30,338 nt of DNA from Candidatus Zhuqueibacterota bacterium 4484_87 (lineage in GTDB: Bacteria; Zhuqueibacterota; Zhuqueibacteria; Thermofontimicrobiales; Thermofontimicrobiaceae): assembly GCA_002085355.1 (NCBI GenBank), contig NATN01000014.1, positions 1-30,338 on the forward strand, read 5' to 3'. The position numbers and the translations under genes were made by a program. Positions 16,199-25,681 of this stretch are shown piece after piece. Position 1 is the stretch's first letter. Each line of letters opens with the position of its first letter. Below the pieces are notes generated by a model. It saw only the letters and a list, made by a program, of their open reading frames with translations. It was not told the DNA's origin and made no database searches.

Positions 16199-18305
16199 AT
16201 GGATCCTAACAATTGGGAAAAAGAGATTTACTTTGAAAATGAATTGGGCGACGAGAGCTTCAATTTTGATTTCAAGCGTTATTTAATGGTGCTGTGGAAA
16301 AGAAAGTGGCTCATTCTCATCGTTACTATTCTTATTAGTGTTCCGTGGGCATATTATTTAAAAAAACAACCGCCCGTCTATGAAGCGACGTGCCGGATTC
16401 GATTTCGAAATTTAGCCAGTGGCTCTGAGTACGTCATTGACGATAGTCGTATCATTGAATTGACAAGTCGAACTTTTGCTGAGAAAGTAGTCGCGCAATT
16501 GGGCTTGACCCTGCACATGGATGATACGCAGTTGATCAAACGAATGGAAATTTTTAAGGAATTCCAAACAACGCCCAAGCCGGTTACCGGAAAGTATGTT
16601 TTACGTTGGAAAGATGATGGGACTTATACGATTCATCGAATTATTCAGGATTACGAGGAGATTGTTGACCAGGGGCAGTTGGAAGATGTAATTGACACTT
16701 TGCATAAAACCCCCAATGGTTTTTCTTTTTCGCTGAGCCCCAATGTCACGAATTTAATAAAAGAAATTCATTTTTCTATCAGTAGTATGCGTAGTGCGGT
16801 TAAAGCCTTTCAGGCAAATACTGCAGTGCGCCGAACAGGTGGCGGCGGAATTTTAATGGTGACGATGACGGATCCTAATCCGATATTAGTTGCTAAAAAA
16901 GTCAATCGGTTGGCTGAACTTTTTGTAGACGAAAGCAAATTATTGAAAAGGAATGCCGTTGAAAATTACAAAAAGACGATTGAAGAGCAGTTACGCTACA
17001 GCGAGCAGGAGCTTGCAAAGACGGATCAGAGATTAAAAGAGTTTAAAAGCCGGCATAAAGTAAGTTTAAATTCCGAGACACAAGAGTCGGTACGAGACTT
17101 AGATCAGGTGGAAAATGATTTACAGGCCAGAACCAAAGATCGCGATGATTTAAGGGACTTGCTGGCTAAAATAGACAGCTATACCGGAACTAAGCCTGAT
17201 GAAGATTTGAAGTATTATTTTCAGCAGATTACGGAACTCCCGACTTTTCAGAATAATCCAAAGATGGGGATTTTACACAAGCAATTGGTGGACTTGCAGC
17301 AAAACTATAATCAAACGGTTAATACCTTTTCTGCGCAGCATGAAGAAGCAAAAAAAATAGCAGCGCAAATTGGGGAAGTCCATCGCGCTGTGCGTGTGGA
17401 GGCGATGAATCATTTGCAGGATCTAAATGGAAGAATCGCTGAATTGAGAGCAGAAAAAGCGACGCTCGATTACAAGTTGAAGAGATTGCCCGAAGAACAA
17501 TATCAATTGACTGAATTGCAACGGGAATTGAAGGCGAAAGAAGATCTCCATGCGCAGTTATTGACAAAATCCCAGTTGGCGCAACTGACGGATGCTGTGG
17601 AGACAGAGTATGTTGATATTTTGGATCCTGCGATCGTGCCGGACGAGCCGATGGTTCGGGACAAGAAAAAGAAGGCCATGATGGGTGGCGCCTTTGCTTT
17701 CATGTTGGGATTGGGCATTGCTCTGGCACTTGAATTTTTTGATAAAGCGATAAAGACCGTTGATGATGTGAAACGCTATTTGAAATTGCAGGTGTTAGGC
17801 ACAATTCCCAATATTGATTTTGATGACATTCACGACTATCAGGATTCGGAGAAGATAAAACAGATAGATCAACAGTTAGTCACTTACGACTACTCCCCGA
17901 CTCCTGTCGGTGAGGCGTACCGATCGTTGCGGACAAATTTAGTTTATTCAAAAAATACAGGGCGAGTTCAGACATTGGTCATTACCAGCGCTGCCCCGGG
18001 TGATGGAAAGTCTTTTACTTCAGCGAATATTGCGATTTCTATGGCTCAGCACAAAAGCAATACACTACTCATTGATGCGGACTTGCGCCGAGGGGTGTTG
18101 CACAAATGCAGCTACGGATTCGATCGTCCTGGGTACTCAGGTCGATGCATTGGTGCTGGTCATACGATCCGGGGTCACGGACAGGGATGTGGCAAAGCAA
18201 AAGCTGGAATTATTCAAGAATGTGCCGGTTCGTATTTTAGGTGTGGTTTTGAACGGAACGACAGCGGAGTTCGGACATGAAGGATATAGCTACTATCATT
18301 ATTAA
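16199..18305 (+). pseudogene. Wzc-like polysaccharide co-polymerase / tyrosine autokinase with internal deletion and frameshift
   Basis: Wzc proteins combine a Wzz chain-length domain with a cytoplasmic BY-kinase. Seen in order: a first membrane segment (about residues 33-52), a long periplasmic part with coiled coils (about 240-440), a second membrane segment (about 490-513), TPVGEAYRSLRTNL, Walker A PGDGKS (Gly601-Ser605), and Walker A' LLIDADLRR. The family sequence stops at Lys636 (base 18106) and resumes in another frame at about 18108 with AATDSIVLGTQVDALVLVIRSG, running to GYSYYHY and the stop at 18305. About 75 residues that include Walker B are missing. The original frame reads unrelated residues to 18280. 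ATG 16199 with GAGGGGA at 16181-16187 is preferred over TTG 16190. The Wzz part could still be made; the kinase could not work. Confidence 0.8.
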
Positions 18306-18317
18306 ACGAGGAAACAA

Positions 18318-19268
18318 ATGCACTATCTTGTTACTGGCGGCGCCGGATTTATCGGGTCGCATCTGATAGAGAGACTACTTGGCGAGAATATTCAAATTAC
18401 GTGCCTTGATAATTTCAATGATTATTATGATCCGCGCATAAAAGAAAAAAACATAGCAAATGTAATTGAAGACAGTAATTTCAGTTTGGTTCGGGGTGAC
18501 ATCCTTGATGAGAAATTGGTAAATAGCTTATTTGAAAACAATAAATTTGATGCAGTGGTTCACCTTGCTGCACGCGCTGGTGTGAGACCCTCTGTGCAGC
18601 ATCCGAAATTATATCAGGAAGTGAATGTCAGGGGTACTTTAAATTTGTTGGAATTGGCGAAGCAACATCAGATAGAGAAATTTGTCATGGCATCTTCTTC
18701 GTCAGTGTATGGCAATAATAAAAAAGTGCCTTTTTCGGAAGGCGATAATGTGGATAATCCTATTTCCCCCTACGCTGCAACAAAAAAGGCGTGTGAATTA
18801 TTGGGCTATACTTATTCGGCACTGTATGAAATGTCTGTGACGTGCTTGCGTTTTTTTACTGTCTATGGCCCTCGACAGAGGCCCGACATGGCAATTCATA
18901 AATTTACAAAATTGATAGCGAATGACGAAGAAATTCCTGTTTACGGTGACGGAAAAGTACAACGTGATTTTACATATATCACCGATATCATTGACGGCGT
19001 TGTACGCTCGATTGATCGTTGCCAGGGTTATCAAATTTATAATTTAGGGGAGTCGCGAGTTGTTGAGTTGATGGAATTGATTCATTTAATTGAGAAAGAG
19101 GTTGGCAAAGAGGCGCGCATTAAATGGCTGCCTCCGCAACCCGGCGATGTAAAAATCACTTTCGCAGACATCACAAAAGCCAAACGCGAGTTGGATTATA
19201 ATCCCGGTGTTCCCATTGAAGCAGGAATCCGGCAATTTGTGCAGTGGTACAGACAAAATTTAGGATAA
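18318..19268 (+). CDS. NAD-dependent epimerase, probably UDP-glucuronate 4-epimerase
   Basis: This extended SDR of 316 residues has the NAD motif VTGGAGFIGSHL (Gly7-Gly13) and the catalytic YAATK (Tyr152, Lys156). DNFNDYYDPRIKEKNI after the second strand is characteristic of the UDP-glucuronate 4-epimerase group (CapI/LpsL) rather than GalE. FFTVYGPRQRPDMAIHKF and VYGDGKVQRDFTYITDI complete the substrate region. The likely reaction is UDP-GlcA to UDP-GalA, giving an acidic sugar for the polysaccharide. GAGGAAAC lies before the ATG. The gap to the Wzc-like stop is 12 nt. The UDP-glucose dehydrogenase that would make UDP-GlcA is not in the window. Confidence 0.85.
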   Translation: MHYLVTGGAGFIGSHLIERLLGENIQITCLDNFNDYYDPRIKEKNIANVIEDSNFSLVRGDILDEKLVNSLFENNKFDAVVHLAARAGVRPSVQHPKLYQEVNVRGTLNLLELAKQHQIEKFVMASSSSVYGNNKKVPFSEGDNVDNPISPYAATKKACELLGYTYSALYEMSVTCLRFFTVYGPRQRPDMAIHKFTKLIANDEEIPVYGDGKVQRDFTYITDIIDGVVRSIDRCQGYQIYNLGESRVVELMELIHLIEKEVGKEARIKWLPPQPGDVKITFADITKAKRELDYNPGVPIEAGIRQFVQWYRQNLG

Positions 19269-19325
19269 AAATTCAAGGGTAAGGGCGTGCATTCAAAAAA
19301 CAGGCATCAGGAGATGAGGGGTTAG

Positions 19326-20783
19326 ATGGTTGAAGAGAAAGAGGCTTTTATTGCCAATATTCTGAAAACAGTGGATGCCATTGTCATTGCAATTTCTTTT
19401 TTGGCATCTTATTTCATAGATGATTTGATTCGTTCTGTGACAAATTTTCAGGATATGGCCTATGCAATAGAGCCGACATTCCGCGGATTTCTGTTTTTTG
19501 CAGAAAAGAATGCTATCTTTACTCTGTCGGTAATCCCGACCTGGTTAATTTTAATGAGTGCATTCAGCGCCTACAGAGATTTTCGTACCCGTAAATTTTT
19601 CAAAGAATTAAGCATTATTATCAGATCCGCTTTTTTCTCAATCCTTGTTTTCGGCAGCATTTTTTTTCTGACACAGATGAAATACACGAGCCGTTTGTAT
19701 ATCGGTGTATTTACCGTAACGACGGTTTTGATGCTGATTATCGAAAAGCAATTTCTGTTTGCTTTACTTGACGCGATGCATGAACGCGGATTTAATCAGA
19801 TTAATTTGCTCGTTGTCGGGACGGGAAAGCGAGCGAGGCGATTTATTCGCGTTGTGAAGAATCATTCGAATTGGGGGCTGCGAATCGTCGGATTGATCGA
19901 TGATGAGCATGGATTGTACGGAAAAGAGATCGAAGGCTATCGTGTTTTAGGACGGCTGCAAGACATTCCTTTTATCTTGCACAGGAAAGTAGTTGACCGT
20001 GTTATTTTTGTCGTTCCCAGGCTTTGGCTTCATCGGTTAGACGGTGTGATTCTGGCATGTGAGCGAGAAGGCATTGCTACGTCTATTTCTATGGACCTGT
20101 ACGATTTGCGCATCGCGAAAATTAAGCAGACGAATTTTGAAGAATTCCCGCTTTTGGAATTTGAGACATTCCATGCCAGTGAATGGCAATTGTTCATTAA
20201 ACGAATTATGGATATTGTTATTTCTTTAATTATGCTAATTTTGCTTTCTCCAATATTTTTGATCACGGCAATTGCGATAAAATTGGAATCGAAAGGGCCT
20301 GTTTTTTTCAAACAGACTCGTTCCGGACTGAATGGCCGGAAATTCACATTGTATAAATTTCGTTCGATGATAGTCGGCGCTGAGATGAAAAAGAAAATGT
20401 TGGAAAAAATGAATGAAATGGACGGGCCGGTTTTCAAGATAAAACGCGATCCAAGAATAACCAGAGTTGGGCGAATTATCCGTAAATTGAGTATTGACGA
20501 ACTGCCTCAGCTGTTCAACGTATTGAAGGGCGACATGAGTATCGTCGGCCCGCGCCCCCCTTTGCCGGTGGAAGTGGAGATGTATGAATTGTGGCAACGT
20601 CGCCGCCTCAGCTTAAAACCCGGACTGACGTGCATCTGGCAGGTGAGCGGTCGAAACAATATTAATTTTGATCGCTGGATGGAGATGGATCTGGAATATA
20701 TCGATAGCTGGTCTTTGTGGTTGGATATCAAGCTTTTGTTTAAGACTGTATTTGTTGTTTTATTTGGATACGGCGCCAGCTAA
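19326..20783 (+). CDS. Exopolysaccharide polyprenyl glycosylphosphotransferase (WbaP/CpsE type)
   Basis: This enzyme starts repeat-unit assembly by moving a sugar-1-phosphate to undecaprenyl phosphate at the inner membrane. The 485 residues have four N-terminal membrane segments (between about residues 10 and 145), a Rossmann-like CoA-binding domain (NLLVVGTGKRARRFIRVV), a fifth hydrophobic helix (about 300-318, IVISLIMLILLSPIFLITAI), and the bacterial sugar-transferase domain. Catalytic-domain motifs are complete: KRIMDIV, GPVFFKQTRSGLNGRKFTLY, KFRSM, RKLSIDELPQLFNVLKGDM, SIVGPRPPLP and WQVSGRNN. The sugar used cannot be told from sequence. A ribosome site, GAGGGG, precedes the ATG. Confidence 0.93.
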   Translation: MVEEKEAFIANILKTVDAIVIAISFLASYFIDDLIRSVTNFQDMAYAIEPTFRGFLFFAEKNAIFTLSVIPTWLILMSAFSAYRDFRTRKFFKELSIIIRSAFFSILVFGSIFFLTQMKYTSRLYIGVFTVTTVLMLIIEKQFLFALLDAMHERGFNQINLLVVGTGKRARRFIRVVKNHSNWGLRIVGLIDDEHGLYGKEIEGYRVLGRLQDIPFILHRKVVDRVIFVVPRLWLHRLDGVILACEREGIATSISMDLYDLRIAKIKQTNFEEFPLLEFETFHASEWQLFIKRIMDIVISLIMLILLSPIFLITAIAIKLESKGPVFFKQTRSGLNGRKFTLYKFRSMIVGAEMKKKMLEKMNEMDGPVFKIKRDPRITRVGRIIRKLSIDELPQLFNVLKGDMSIVGPRPPLPVEVEMYELWQRRRLSLKPGLTCIWQVSGRNNINFDRWMEMDLEYIDSWSLWLDIKLLFKTVFVVLFGYGAS

Positions 20784-20845
20784 AAACCGGCAACATCAAT
20801 TGGTAAATAGAAAATATTTTAGCACTGCAACTTGGGGAATCTACG

Positions 20846-22039
20846 ATGAGAATTTTGATGATTGCACCGCAACCATTTTTTACGCCACGAGGAACGCCGC
20901 TGAGTGTACTTCATCGGTTAAATACGCTTTCGAATTTGGGCCACAAAATTGACCTGGTTACCTATCATATTGGCCAAACAATTCCTTTTGAAAATGTGAC
21001 TTATCATCGTATTCTGAAAGTCCCTTTCATCAAAAGGATTCAGGTCGGTCCCTCAAAGCGAAAAATAATTGTCGATTTTTTTGTATTGCTTAAGTCACTA
21101 AAGTTGTTGTTCAAAAATGATTACGATGTGATTCACACACATGAAGAAGCAGGTTTTTTCGGTGTCTGGCTGGCGAAGTGGTTCAAAACCATTCATCTGT
21201 ACGATATGCACTCTTCGCTGCCACAGCAATTGACGAATTTTAAATTTACCAAATTAGGCTTTTTAATTAAAGCGTTTGGGTCGCTGGAGAATATGACGAT
21301 ACAAAAGTCAGAGGCAGTGATTACAATTTGCCCGGAGCTTTTTAATTATGTCGATGAGAAGTGGCCGGAGAAGAAACAGGAATTGATTGAGAATGTAGCT
21401 GATAATAGTCTCGTTTTTGGAGAGCCGGATGTTACTTCCAAGGAGATCAGGGAAAAATATGATCTGGACTCCAAACAGATTATTTTGTATGCCGGTACAT
21501 TTGAGCCCTATCAGGGACTGGATTTATTGATCGATGCCAGTCGTGACATCGTGAAAAAAACGGATCAGGCACTATTTGTGCTTGTCGGCGGGAATCCGGA
21601 TCAGGTCGAAAAATATCGGGCTATGGCTGAAATGTATGGGCTGTCGAAGTATTTTCGGTTTACCGGGCAGGTAACACCGGATTGGGTACCCAAGTTTGTG
21701 GAGACAGCGGATATACTTGTAACACCGCGGATTGAAGGAAATAATACGCCGTTGAAAATTTATTCATATTTGCGATCAGGCAAACCGATTGTCGCGACAA
21801 ATCACATGACCCATACGCAGGTGCTGAATTCTGATGTTGCGATGCTCACTGAGTGCACACCAGAATCATTTTCCCAGGGACTATTGAAAGTGATGCAGGA
21901 TCAAAAATTACAACAAAAAATTTCCCAGAATGCCCAAAAATTGGCTGACGAAAAATACAGTTATGAAGTTTATGTAAAAAAATTAAGCCGGATTTATGCT
22001 TATCTGGAGAGTCAGCTCGAAAGCGGAGAGAAGAATTAA
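20846..22039 (+). CDS. GT4-family glycosyltransferase
   Basis: This is a GT-B fold glycosyltransferase of 397 residues. The N-terminal domain starts MRILMIAPQPFFTPRGTPLS, the GT4 acceptor-side loop. YDVIHTHEEAGFFG and YDMHSSLPQQL follow. The C-terminal domain has ILYAGTFEPYQGLDLLIDA, LVGGNPDQVEKYRAMAE, FTGQVTPDWVPKFVETADI, and the E-x7-E-like donor region PRIEGNNTPLKIYSYLRSGKP, where the second Glu is replaced by Lys. It probably adds a sugar to the lipid-linked repeat unit; donor and linkage are unknown. Its stop overlaps asnB by one base (TAATG), indicating coupled translation. Confidence 0.88.
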   Translation: MRILMIAPQPFFTPRGTPLSVLHRLNTLSNLGHKIDLVTYHIGQTIPFENVTYHRILKVPFIKRIQVGPSKRKIIVDFFVLLKSLKLLFKNDYDVIHTHEEAGFFGVWLAKWFKTIHLYDMHSSLPQQLTNFKFTKLGFLIKAFGSLENMTIQKSEAVITICPELFNYVDEKWPEKKQELIENVADNSLVFGEPDVTSKEIREKYDLDSKQIILYAGTFEPYQGLDLLIDASRDIVKKTDQALFVLVGGNPDQVEKYRAMAEMYGLSKYFRFTGQVTPDWVPKFVETADILVTPRIEGNNTPLKIYSYLRSGKPIVATNHMTHTQVLNSDVAMLTECTPESFSQGLLKVMQDQKLQQKISQNAQKLADEKYSYEVYVKKLSRIYAYLESQLESGEKN

Positions 22040-23925
22040 TGTGCGGAATTTGCGGAGTAGTCCATACAAATTTTGATCAGCGCGTTGAAGAAAATCAGAT
22101 CAGGCGGATGACGGACGCCATTGTGCATCGCGGTCCTGACGATGAAGGAATTTACGTCAAGCCTGAAGTTGGTCTGGGAATGCGGCGTCTGAGTATTATC
22201 GACTTGGTGACGGGTAAGCAACCGATTTCCAATGAATCCGGAGATGTGTGGATTGTTTTTAATGGCGAAATTTACAACCATCATGAATTACGAAAGGAAT
22301 TGATCGCCAGAGGGCATCGCTTTGCTACTAAAACAGATACTGAAAGCATCGTTCATGCTTATGAAGAATATGGCGAACAATGTGTTGAAAAATTGAATGG
22401 CATGTTTGCTTTTGCCATCTGGGATGAAAGAAAAAAATCGCTTTTTGTGGCGCGTGACCGGATCGGAATTAAACCGCTGTATTATTTTTTCGATAAAAAG
22501 AGATTCATTTTTGGTTCAGAAATAAAATCGATTTTGCAAGCTGGGGAAGTGCCACGCCGAATCGATTTGCAGGCGCTGGACAATTTTTTGACATTTGAAT
22601 ATATTCCAGCACCGTTGAGCATATTTCAGGATATCCGAAAATTACCACCAGGGCAAACTTTAACGCTGAAAGCGAATGAAGTTTATTTGCGCTCCTACTG
22701 GAATTTGCGTATGAACAGTGATGGTTTCGATTCGCAAAAGACAGAAGAAAAATTAGTGGAAGTGTTGCAGGATGCAGTAAAAATCCGGTTGATGAGTGAT
22801 GTTCCTTTAGGCGCGTTTTTGAGCGGTGGGATTGATTCCAGCACGATTGTGGCTCTCATGGCGCAGGTGATGAATCAGCCGGTGAAAACTTTTTCCATCG
22901 GTTTTGAGGATCAGACTTACAATGAACTCAACTACGCGCGGATGATCGCTAAAAAATATCAAACAGAACATTTTGAATCCATCATCCAGCCGAATGCGCT
23001 GGAATTAATGGAGAGCTTAATCCATTTTCTGGATGAGCCGTTCGGCGATTTTTCCATTTTTCCGACTTATCTGGTTTCCAAAATGGCGCGCGAGCATGTG
23101 ACTGTTGTGCTTTCCGGAGACGGCGGAGACGAACTTTTCGGCGGTTACGACACTTATCTGGCGCATCAAATTGCCAATAAGTACGCAAAACTGCCGGGAT
23201 GGCTGCGAAAGGGAATGATCAGACCAATAGTTGACTCATTACCACCCTCACCGAAAAAGAAGGGACTGATTAATCGCGCAAAGAGGTTTGTAGAAGGCAC
23301 AAAATTATCGCCGGAATTGCAGCACACACGCTGGATGATTTTTTTGCAGGATGCAGAAAGGGAAATGCTGTACACGCCGGAGATGAAATCCGGAATGACA
23401 AATAGCTCCTCGTATCAGTTTATTTTAGACTATTTTGAACAGGTAACAGCTCAAACGAGAGACGAGATAAATCAACAAATGTACGTGGATGTAAAAACCT
23501 ATCTTGTTGATGATATTTTGGTGAAAGTAGATCGCATGAGCATGGCGACATCTCTTGAGGCGCGGGTGCCGCTGCTGGATCATCGCGTAGTTGAACTGGC
23601 GGCATCAATACCGGGTAATGCCAAATTACAGGGTAAAAAATCAAAGGTAATTTTGAAAGATGCGATGAAAAAATATTTGCCCGAAGAAATTTTATATCGG
23701 GGAAAAGAAGGATTCAGCATTCCCATCAAAAACTGGATTAAAAATGAATTGAAACCCATGATGCTGGATCTGTTGAATTCGGATAGAATCAAAGCCGAGG
23801 GATTTTTTGATTATCGATTTGTTGAGCGTCTGATTTCCGAGCATCTGAGCGGAAAAGAGAATCACAGCCATCGGTTATGGGCGCTGATGATGTTTGAAAA
23901 ATGGAGTGATTTGTACATGAAATGA
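22039..23925 (+). CDS. asnB: Asparagine synthetase (glutamine-hydrolysing), intact
   Basis: AsnB-family enzymes hydrolyse glutamine in an N-terminal Ntn domain and pass ammonia to a C-terminal ATP-dependent domain that amidates a carboxylate. Cys2 (MCGICGVV) is the glutaminase nucleophile; RGPDDEG, RRLSIIDL, NGEIYNH and LNGMFAFAIWD complete that domain. The synthetase domain has the PP-loop FLSGGIDSS (Ser262-Ser267), SGDGGDELFGGYD and DRMSMATSLEARVPLLDH. The length of 628 residues is at the upper end of the family. Because it lies within an exopolysaccharide locus and its start overlaps the GT gene, the target may be a sugar uronate instead of aspartate; this is inference, and ordinary asparagine synthesis cannot be excluded. 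Confidence 0.92.
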   Translation: MCGICGVVHTNFDQRVEENQIRRMTDAIVHRGPDDEGIYVKPEVGLGMRRLSIIDLVTGKQPISNESGDVWIVFNGEIYNHHELRKELIARGHRFATKTDTESIVHAYEEYGEQCVEKLNGMFAFAIWDERKKSLFVARDRIGIKPLYYFFDKKRFIFGSEIKSILQAGEVPRRIDLQALDNFLTFEYIPAPLSIFQDIRKLPPGQTLTLKANEVYLRSYWNLRMNSDGFDSQKTEEKLVEVLQDAVKIRLMSDVPLGAFLSGGIDSSTIVALMAQVMNQPVKTFSIGFEDQTYNELNYARMIAKKYQTEHFESIIQPNALELMESLIHFLDEPFGDFSIFPTYLVSKMAREHVTVVLSGDGGDELFGGYDTYLAHQIANKYAKLPGWLRKGMIRPIVDSLPPSPKKKGLINRAKRFVEGTKLSPELQHTRWMIFLQDAEREMLYTPEMKSGMTNSSSYQFILDYFEQVTAQTRDEINQQMYVDVKTYLVDDILVKVDRMSMATSLEARVPLLDHRVVELAASIPGNAKLQGKKSKVILKDAMKKYLPEEILYRGKEGFSIPIKNWIKNELKPMMLDLLNSDRIKAEGFFDYRFVERLISEHLSGKENHSHRLWALMMFEKWSDLYMK

Positions 23926-23935
23926 TGATGAGTTA

Positions 23936-25633
23936 ATGACTGATGTGGAGAAGCAAATGCAAAGAAATGTAAAAAAATTGAGCGATGAAAAATTTGATCT
24001 GGTTGTCATTGGCGCCGGGATTTACGGTGCGGCGACAGCCTGGGATGCGACTTTGCGAGGCTTAAAAGTGGCGTTGATTGACAAGGGTGATTTTGGCAGC
24101 GCAACGTCGGCGAACAGCCTGAAAATTATCCACGGCGGATTGCGTTATTTGCAACAGTTGGATGTGAAGCGTATGCGGGAGTCAATTCGGGAAAGAAAAA
24201 TCTTGATGTATATTGCACCGAATTTTATTTATCCGCTGCCGGTTTTGATGCCGACCTATAGCTGGAAATTGAAAAGCAGACCGGCTTTAGCGCTGGCATT
24301 ACTGGCAAACGACATCGTCGGGTTTGATCGCAATGGCCTGGATGATCCGCATAAATATATGCCGGCGGGAAAAACAATGTCGCCGAAAAAATTAAAAGAA
24401 CTCATTCCCGGCTATGACAAATATAATTTGAACGGTGGTGCTTTATGGTGGGATTGCCAGTGTTATAATACAGAACGACTTTTATTGCATTACGTTATTT
24501 CCGCAGTGAATAAAGGCGCTGTGGCAGCAAATTATGTGAAAGCGACCGGCTTTGTTCTAAAAAATGACCATATTGCTGGTGTCAAAGTGCAAGACATGAT
24601 TTCCGGGGATGACTTTGTCATACAAACAAACATGGTGATAAACGATGCCGGTCCCTGGGTGGACAAAGTGCTGGCAGATCTGAACGGGAAAACTCCTCGG
24701 AAAAAATTCAATTTATCGACTGCGATGAATATTGTTGTTAATCGCGATGTTATGGGGAAATATGCGGCGGGCTTGTCCGGACCTTACCGTCATGTTTTTG
24801 AGGATGGAAGGGAATATCGCGCACATCGAATTTTGTTTTTTGCTCCCTGGCGGGGAAAGACGATCATCGGTACGAATCATTTGCCCTATCGCGGTGATCA
24901 GGATAAATATAAAGTGACGGAACGAGAGATTGAGTCATTTTTGGCAGACGTCAATGAGGCACATCCGGGGGCGAAAATCAAGCGTGAAGAAGTGAGTTAT
25001 TTTTATGGCGGTTTTTTACCTATGGATGGTACAGATCCTAAAACAGGCGAAGTACAATTGATGCGTCATTACAAAATTTATGATCATTACAAAGAGGATA
25101 AAATACAGGGATTGATTACCGCAATCGGGGTGAAATACACGACAGCCCGCGATGTTGCTAAAAAGACCGTTGATTTTATATTTAAAAAAATGAAGAGAAA
25201 ACCGCCTGTGAGCCGTACTGACAGAATTCGCATTTACGGGGGCGAAATAGACAGGTTTGAAGATTTTGTAAATGAGCGAAGCGCACAACTCACTGAAAAA
25301 CTCGACCGCAAAGTGGTTGTTCATTTGAGCCATAATTACGGTTCTGCTATGGACGAAATTCTCAAATACGAACGCGAAAGTGAAGAAAATTTGAGGCAAA
25401 TTGAGGGCTCGGATGAAGTTTTAAGAGCTGAGGTTTTTCATGCTGTGAGAAAAGAAATGGCGCAAAAGTTAGTTGATGTCATTTTGCGCCGGACAGACCT
25501 GGGCTCTGCAGGACACCCGGGACAAAAAGCGGTCGCCGAGGTAGCGGAAATAATGGCGAAAGAATTGGGTTGGTCAAAAGCAAAGAAAGAATCGGAAATT
25601 CAGGAAGTAGAACAAATTTACATTCCGGCATAG
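23936..25633 (+). CDS. glpD: GlpD-family FAD-dependent glycerol-3-phosphate dehydrogenase
   Basis: GlpD oxidises glycerol-3-phosphate to dihydroxyacetone phosphate at the inner membrane with quinone as acceptor. The 565 residues have the FAD motif VVIGAGIYGAATAWDATLRG (about 26-45), IDKGDFGSATSANSLKIIHG, GGLRYLQ, INDAGPWVDKV, FFAPWRGKTIIGT and GVKYTTARDVAKKTVD, followed by the helical C-terminal domain. The overall match is to GlpD, but several positions differ from the textbook enzyme (GKLTT is replaced by GVKYTT). Its location between asnB and an SDR gene suggests a dedicated role in the locus, perhaps on a polyol phosphate or sugar intermediate; this is only contextual. Confidence 0.8.
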   Translation: MTDVEKQMQRNVKKLSDEKFDLVVIGAGIYGAATAWDATLRGLKVALIDKGDFGSATSANSLKIIHGGLRYLQQLDVKRMRESIRERKILMYIAPNFIYPLPVLMPTYSWKLKSRPALALALLANDIVGFDRNGLDDPHKYMPAGKTMSPKKLKELIPGYDKYNLNGGALWWDCQCYNTERLLLHYVISAVNKGAVAANYVKATGFVLKNDHIAGVKVQDMISGDDFVIQTNMVINDAGPWVDKVLADLNGKTPRKKFNLSTAMNIVVNRDVMGKYAAGLSGPYRHVFEDGREYRAHRILFFAPWRGKTIIGTNHLPYRGDQDKYKVTEREIESFLADVNEAHPGAKIKREEVSYFYGGFLPMDGTDPKTGEVQLMRHYKIYDHYKEDKIQGLITAIGVKYTTARDVAKKTVDFIFKKMKRKPPVSRTDRIRIYGGEIDRFEDFVNERSAQLTEKLDRKVVVHLSHNYGSAMDEILKYERESEENLRQIEGSDEVLRAEVFHAVRKEMAQKLVDVILRRTDLGSAGHPGQKAVAEVAEIMAKELGWSKAKKESEIQEVEQIYIPA

Positions 25634-25681
25634 AAAAGCGATCAGGATTTTCAATTCAACAAAATTGAGGCAGAAGAAAAC

